Of a stretch of DNA of 8,338 bases, positions 6,122 to 8,338 are shown one piece after another. The notes under the pieces were generated by a model. It ran no database searches. It had not been told where the DNA came from and worked only from the letters and a program-made list of their open reading frames with translations. The number at the start of each line of letters is the position of its first letter. Position 1 is the first letter of the stretch. The translations under genes and the position numbers were made by a program. Source of the stretch: DATADD01 sp036258675. GTDB taxonomy: Bacteria > Actinomycetota > CADDZG01 > WHSQ01. Location: positions 1 through 8,338 of the forward strand of contig DATADD010000068.1 of assembly GCA_036258675.1 (NCBI GenBank), read 5' to 3'.

Positions 6122-6131
6122 ACGCTATCCT
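6122..6131. promoter_or_regulatory. Overlapping divergent -10 boxes giving two leaderless mRNAs
   Basis: The plus strand reads TATCCT (6126-6131), ending seven bases before the hydrolase GTG at 6139. The minus strand reads TAGCGT (6127 down to 6122), ending six bases before the lipid kinase GTG at 6115. The two hexamers share one TA dinucleotide inside a 23-bp intergenic region. Both start codons sit where transcription should begin and neither gene has a Shine-Dalgarno. No -35 hexamer is evident. RNA polymerase probably cannot occupy both boxes at once, so the two genes would compete. Confidence 0.6.
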
Positions 6132-6138
6132 GCCGGCC

Positions 6139-7113
6139 GTGACCGGGGGCGCATCCTGGGATGGCGGCGCGAGCTCGGCGGGGCCTCTCCCCACCGTCGT
6201 CGACACGGACATGCTGGGGCGCGCCGGGATCACGGCGGCTTTCGTGGTTCGGGGGCGGGCGACGGCATTGGTGGAGACGGGCCCGAGATCGTCCCTCGCC
6301 GCTGTTCTCGCCGGCCTCGCGCGCGCGGGCGTGGAGAGCCTCGATCACATCGTCGTCACGCACATCCATCTCGACCACGCCGGCGGTGCAGGCGCCCTGG
6401 CGCGTCGCTTCCCCGACGCGCTCGTGTGGGTGCACCCGCGCGGCGCGCCGCACCTCGCCGATCCCTCGCGCCTGTGGTCGAGCGCGGCGCGCATCTACGG
6501 CGACGCGATGGAGCGGATGTGGGGGGGCGTCGACCCCGTCGACCGCGACAGGATCGTGTCGCTCGAGGACGGGGGCCGCATCGACCTGGGCGGACGCAGC
6601 CTGCGCGCCGTCGAGACCCCCGGGCACGCGTCCCACCACCACGCGCTGCTGGACGAGGGCTCGGGCATCCTGTTCGCCGGCGACGCGCTCGGGGTTCGGC
6701 TTCCCGACATCGGCGTCGTGCGCGCCGCCACGCCTCCACCCGAGTTCGACCTTTCCGCGGCGCTCTCGTCCGTGGCGCGCATCGCCGCCACGCGGCCGAC
6801 GGCGGTGTGGCCGACCCACTACGGAGGGAGCAGCGAGGGCGTCGCACCGCTCGAACCGGCCGAGATGTGCGCGGCGGCAGAGGCAGCGCTGCGGTCGTGG
6901 GCCGAGTGGGCCGAGGAAGCGCGCGCCGTCACCCGCGACCTCGATGAAGCCGCCGCGCTCGTCGAGCGGCGCGCCCGGGCGGGCCCGGAGGCGCCCCTCG
7001 AGGAGAGCCAGGTCGAGCGGCTCGAGGCGACGACGTCGTACCGCATGAACACCTGGGGCCTCCTCCGCTACCTCGACAAACGCTCGGCGGGCGCGGGGGC
7101 AGCGCCACCCTGA
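6139..7113 (+). CDS. Metallo-beta-lactamase-fold hydrolase
   Basis: Predicted 324-residue cytoplasmic metal-dependent hydrolase. The full dinuclear zinc ligand set is present: THIHLDH (His75, His77, Asp79, His80), His163 in TPGHASHH, Asp182 in FAGDALG and His227 in THYGG. No signal peptide is visible, so it is unlikely to be a secreted beta-lactamase. The family also includes glyoxalase II, lactonases, arylsulfatase-like and RNA-processing enzymes, and the ligands do not tell these apart. The core ends near residue 230; the remaining 95 residues are helical, charged and Ala/Glu/Arg-rich (AAEAALRSWAEWAEEAR, then VERLEATTSYRMNTWGLLRYL), as in glyoxalase II-like proteins with a helical C-terminal cap. 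The GTG at 6139 is supported by the -10 spacing. It is divergent from the lipid kinase and converges on the TPR gene with a 20-bp gap. Fold certain, substrate unknown. Confidence 0.92.
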   Translation: MTGGASWDGGASSAGPLPTVVDTDMLGRAGITAAFVVRGRATALVETGPRSSLAAVLAGLARAGVESLDHIVVTHIHLDHAGGAGALARRFPDALVWVHPRGAPHLADPSRLWSSAARIYGDAMERMWGGVDPVDRDRIVSLEDGGRIDLGGRSLRAVETPGHASHHHALLDEGSGILFAGDALGVRLPDIGVVRAATPPPEFDLSAALSSVARIAATRPTAVWPTHYGGSSEGVAPLEPAEMCAAAEAALRSWAEWAEEARAVTRDLDEAAALVERRARAGPEAPLEESQVERLEATTSYRMNTWGLLRYLDKRSAGAGAAPP

Positions 7114-7133
7114 CCGAGCCGCATCCCGTGCGC

Positions 7134-7934
7134 TCAGGTCTTGCGCGCGAGCCTGCGGGCCCGCTCGGGCGCGTCCGTGGCGTCGGGATCGGCCGCCGCC
7201 ACGGCCTCGAACAGCGAGCGCGCCTGTGTGAAGCGCCCGCGTCCCTCGAGCAGGTCGGCGAGCGCGTACCACGCGCGCAGGTGGTGCTCTCGAGCCGTGG
7301 GGGGGTCGAGGTCGAGCGACTCCAGCCGCCGGATCGCCTCGCCGTGCGATCCCATGTCCGCGAGCGCGCCCGCGGCCACGATCGCTCCCTCGTAGAAGGT
7401 GGCCTCGTCGACGCGCGCGCGATCGATCTCGTCGCACAGCTGCACGGCGCGGGCGGGGTTCCCGAGCGCCCGGTAGCAGTCGCCCAGCACCGGGTTCTGC
7501 TCCGTGCTCCCCGTGAGGCGCCTGAACGCGCTGAGCTCGCGCGCCGCCTCCTTCCACCGCCCCGATCTGTAGAGGGCGAGCCCGAAGAGCTCGCGCACCG
7601 CTGGGGCGCGCAGGGCGATGTGCTTCGCCTGGTCGGCCAGTCGCGCCGAGCCGATGAAGTCGCCCGCGGCGAACGCCCCGGCGGCCTCGGAGAAGACCTT
7701 GACCAGGATCGGCCCCTTGCCCGGCCGCGCCGTGGCCTCGAGCTCCCGCACGAGGTCGTCGGCGAGATGGACGGGCGCGTACGTCGGGCGTCGCTCGGGC
7801 GCGTCGGCGTCGCGTCCGGCGCGCCTCTCTTTCCCGCGGACGCGTGAGTCGCTTGCTGCTGTCGGTGCACCAGGTCTCGAGGCCCGCCGTCTCCCGTCCG
7901 CGGCGCGCCGGGACCTGCGATCGTCATCGTGCAT
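7134..7934 (-). CDS. Tetratricopeptide-repeat protein with basic disordered N terminus
   Basis: Predicted 266-residue protein. Residues 1-50 are Arg/Asp/Ala-rich and disordered. From about residue 55 it is all helical with TPR-like helix pairs: 82-110 (FSEAAGAFAAGDFIGSARLADQAKHIA), 116-140 (LFGLALYRSGRWKEAARELSAFRRL), 149-170 (VLGDCYRALGNPARAVQLCDEI), 181-206 and 221-250 (AWYALADLLEGRGRFTQARSLFEAVAAADP). TPR domains act as protein-binding scaffolds; the partner is unknown. The architecture resembles the actinobacterial Rv1691 type, which neighbours a HAD-IIA phosphatase and tlyA. This is from memory and not a search. The ATG at 7934, the only ATG start here, follows a TAGGGT box by six bases, predicting a leaderless mRNA. 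It lies downstream of the rRNA operon on the same strand, insulated by a terminator hairpin. Confidence 0.85.
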   Translation of the reverse strand: MHDDDRRSRRAADGRRRASRPGAPTAASDSRVRGKERRAGRDADAPERRPTYAPVHLADDLVRELEATARPGKGPILVKVFSEAAGAFAAGDFIGSARLADQAKHIALRAPAVRELFGLALYRSGRWKEAARELSAFRRLTGSTEQNPVLGDCYRALGNPARAVQLCDEIDRARVDEATFYEGAIVAAGALADMGSHGEAIRRLESLDLDPPTAREHHLRAWYALADLLEGRGRFTQARSLFEAVAAADPDATDAPERARRLARKT

Positions 7935-7940
7935 GCGGTC

Positions 7941-7946
7941 ACCCTA
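7941..7946 (-). promoter_or_regulatory. -10 box (TAGGGT) of the TPR gene
   Basis: TAGGGT on the minus strand ends six bases before the ATG at 7934, with no Shine-Dalgarno between, so a leaderless mRNA is expected. The position where a -35 would fall is GC-only and unlike TTGACA. The box lies 24 bp past the rRNA terminator hairpin, consistent with an independent promoter. Confidence 0.5.
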
Positions 7947-7970
7947 TGTGCGGGACGCGCCCCGGGCGCG

Positions 7971-7998
7971 CAAGGAGCCGCCCTAGGGCGGCTCCTTG
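7971..7998 (-). terminator. rRNA operon terminator: 28-bp perfect palindrome without U-tract
   Basis: Two 14-base arms (CAAGGAGCCGCCCT and AGGGCGGCTCCTTG) meet without a mismatch around a central CTAG, giving a very stable hairpin 11 bases after the 5S 3' end. No T-run follows on either strand, as is common for terminators in GC-rich actinobacteria. Being symmetric it could also stop transcription from the other side, but no plus-strand gene approaches here. A regulatory palindrome is possible, but the position after 5S makes a terminator most likely. Confidence 0.8.
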
Positions 7999-8009
7999 AT
8001 GAGGTATAG

Positions 8010-8129
8010 CTCCCGGCAGCGACCTACTCTCCCACCCCGTCTCCAGAGCAGTACCATCGGCGCTGGAGGGCTTAACTTCTGGGTTCGGAATGGAACCAGG
8101 TGTTTCCCCTCCGCTATTACCACCGGGAG
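8010..8129 (-). rRNA. rrf: 5S ribosomal RNA
   Basis: Complete, 120 nt. Read on the minus strand it begins CTCCCGGTGG and ends CTGCCGGGAG, and these ends pair to form helix I. Internal hallmarks are the conserved GAACCCAGAAGTTAAGC block of loop B/helix III, GATGGTACTG, and GGGAGAGTAGG near the 3' end. The ends are set from the helix I pairing and may be off by a base or two. It is the last gene of the operon in the visible sequence, followed by the terminator hairpin; no tRNA lies between it and the terminator. Confidence 0.96.
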
Positions 8130-8199
8130 ATCTTGTGCAGTTGTTCAACGGCGCCAGGGGTGGAACCCTGAACCGTCCATAGCGAGCGCGAGCGGAACC
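8130..8199 (-). other. 23S-5S internal transcribed spacer
   Basis: About 70 nt between the 23S 3' end and 5S, with no tRNA. It contains a small stem, CAGGG-TTCCAC-CCCTG, centred near 8160, and a GGCGCC palindrome beside it, which may serve in precursor processing. The boundaries depend on the estimated rRNA ends. Confidence 0.7.
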
Positions 8200-8338
8200 A
8201 AGCCCTCGGCCTATTAGTACCGGTCGCCTGAACGCATCGCTGCGCTTACAGCTCCGGCCTATCAACCTTGTCGTCTAGCAAGGGGCCTTACCGGGTTACC
8301 CCGTGGGAGACCTCATCTCAGGGTCGGCTTCGCACTTA
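8200..8338 (-). rRNA. rrl: 23S ribosomal RNA, 3' end only
   Basis: The last ~139 nt of 23S on the minus strand; the rest lies beyond the right edge. Recognisable conserved stretches are GGTTGATAGGCCGGAG, GTAAGCGCAGCGATGCGTTC and the terminal ACCGGTACTAATAGGCCGAG. The final GGCCGAGGGCTT pairs with the 23S 5' end in the mature rRNA, which places the 3' end near 8200 within a few bases. Operon order is 23S then 5S, all on the minus strand. Confidence 0.94.

Noticed and set aside
7083..7118. Inverted repeat CTCGG...CCGAG near the hydrolase stop as terminator
   Set aside because: Five-base stem with a loop of about 26 nt and no T-run; too weak.
6076..7557. 493-codon minus-strand open frame
   Set aside because: Antisense to the metallo-beta-lactamase-fold gene and in a different frame of the TPR gene; no domain visible.
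7939..8265. Open frames across the 5S gene and 23S end
   Set aside because: They lie in rRNA and its spacer, which account for the sequence; coding potential is accidental.
1..8338. Mobile element, CRISPR array, defence island or biosynthetic cluster
   Set aside because: No transposase, integrase, terminal repeats, spaced direct repeats, nuclease/helicase cassette or carrier-protein domains were seen; all proteins fit ordinary chromosomal families with uniform base composition.

Overview
This is a compact, very GC-rich bacterial chromosome segment, most likely from a member of the Actinomycetota and probably an uncultured or deep-branching one. That placement is inferred from several things: strong G/C bias at third codon positions, GTG (once CTG) start codons in eight of nine genes, TANNNT -10 boxes placed 6-7 nt before start codons (leaderless mRNAs), a U-less terminator after the rRNA genes, and protein families typical of that phylum. 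I could not run a homology search, so finer taxonomy is open.

Layout, left to right. A small phasin-like protein with a basic tail (minus) diverges from a rhomboid-family intramembrane protease (plus). The rhomboid gene runs tail-to-tail into a HAD-IIA phosphatase (minus), and their stop codons abut. The phosphatase diverges from a two-gene plus-strand unit: glutaryl-CoA dehydrogenase, then a DUF1015 protein. That unit converges on a two-gene minus-strand unit, a diacylglycerol/lipid kinase followed by a small Rossmann-fold protein that appears to start with CTG inside the kinase stop codon. The kinase diverges, across only 23 bp, from a metallo-beta-lactamase-fold hydrolase (plus), which converges on a TPR protein (minus). 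Beyond that, a 28-bp perfect palindrome terminates a minus-strand rRNA operon whose complete 5S gene and 3' end of 23S are visible. The 23S gene runs off the right edge.

How the genes relate. Most are independent housekeeping functions: amino-acid and aromatic degradation (glutaryl-CoA dehydrogenase), lipid or phosphoglycerol metabolism (lipid kinase, HAD phosphatase) and membrane proteolysis (rhomboid). The TPR protein, HAD-IIA phosphatase and perhaps the phasin-like protein recall the actinobacterial TPR - HAD-IIA - small protein - tlyA - NAD kinase - recN neighbourhood (Rv1691-Rv1696 in Mycobacterium tuberculosis), here apparently split by inserted genes.

The most interesting layer is transcriptional. 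Five genes have a -10 box exactly 6-7 nt upstream of an RTG start with no Shine-Dalgarno. All three divergent gene pairs have opposing -10-like hexamers that overlap. At 6122-6131 the two overlapping -10 boxes would give two leaderless mRNAs from a 23-bp intergenic region. I saw no phage, insertion sequence, CRISPR or defence system, and no clearly novel multi-gene system.
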